Below, one piece after another: positions 33,374-33,428 of a DNA stretch of 33,428 nucleotides (positions are counted from its first letter, which is position 1; each line of letters begins with the position of its first letter). The stretch is from Mucilaginibacter sp. (GTDB lineage: Bacteria; Bacteroidota; Bacteroidia; Sphingobacteriales; Sphingobacteriaceae). The notes beneath the pieces were generated by a model. It did not search any database, was not told the DNA's origin, and saw only the letters and a program-made list of their open reading frames with translations. The DNA lies in assembly GCF_028288185.1 (NCBI RefSeq), contig NZ_JAQBOF010000033.1, positions 1 to 33,428 on the forward strand, given 5' to 3'. The position numbers were made by a program, and so were the translations under genes.

Positions 33374-33428
33374 ATGAAGATATATAATTATTCAGATTTA
33401 AATAAAAGCGATATCGCCAAACTGGTGC
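33374..33428 (+). CDS. hisD: Histidinol dehydrogenase, 5' end only
   Basis: The ATG at 33374 opens a frame that runs to the window edge, 18 codons: MKIYNYSDLNKSDIAKLV. This matches the usual N-terminus of HisD in the phylum and the expected gene order hisG-hisD. HisD catalyses the last two steps of histidine synthesis, histidinol to histidine, with NAD+ and zinc. Everything diagnostic of the enzyme lies outside the window, so the call depends on order and the first residues. Confidence 0.82.
   Translation, partial: MKIYNYSDLNKSDIAKLV

Overview
The window looks like chromosomal DNA from a Bacteroidota bacterium of the Sphingobacteriaceae type, probably close to Mucilaginibacter or Pedobacter. 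The reasons are the AT-rich intergenic DNA, the lack of Shine-Dalgarno sequences, promoter boxes of the TAnnTTTG type, many small lipoproteins, and families typical of this group (DUF3857 transglutaminase-like, DUF4397 lipoproteins, MG2/plug surface protein, long-form HisG). This is inference from gene content; no marker gene was compared.

Layout. Bases 1-3400 hold a secreted DUF3857 protein, a 38-residue membrane peptide missed by length cut-offs, a TMEM175-like channel and an NlpC/P60 lipoprotein. Bases 3500-7220 hold two divergent DNA-repair genes, mutS and exonuclease III, around a repeat-rich 330-base gap. Bases 7300-12700 hold a DUF4397 lipoprotein, an ABM-fold protein, a Tat-exported acetamidase/formamidase, a SpoU methyltransferase, galactokinase, a YCII protein and an unknown lipoprotein. 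Bases 12760-17220 hold an aldo/keto reductase broken by an in-frame amber codon, a 918-residue MG2/plug protein and a CYTH phosphatase. Bases 17240-23560 hold small genes (68-residue protein, 65-residue membrane protein, YbjQ, PpnP), a SAM methyltransferase, two tandem DUF4397 lipoproteins, an XRE-DUF2975 pair and a zinc-type CDF transporter. Bases 23770-29785 are gltB-gltD (glutamate synthase), with a clear terminator. Bases 30220-33428 hold gmhB, a GT-C-like membrane protein, and the start of a histidine operon: a leader peptide with seven histidines, hisG, and the first codons of hisD.

The most unusual signal is between genes. Four stop codons (mutS, galK, the SAM methyltransferase, hisG) are followed directly by short arrays with a strict 7-base period. 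The word differs at every site. Three of the four have two arms that are roughly reverse complements. A fifth site (after the 65-residue gene) has the same build with an 11-base period. In the hisG-hisD and galK-trmH gaps the array fills the whole intergenic space. The arrays share architecture rather than sequence, which suggests locally generated, hairpin-forming 3' elements rather than copies of one mobile repeat. The second notable signal is the his leader peptide, whose His codons lie inside a perfect hairpin but with no obvious downstream terminator.
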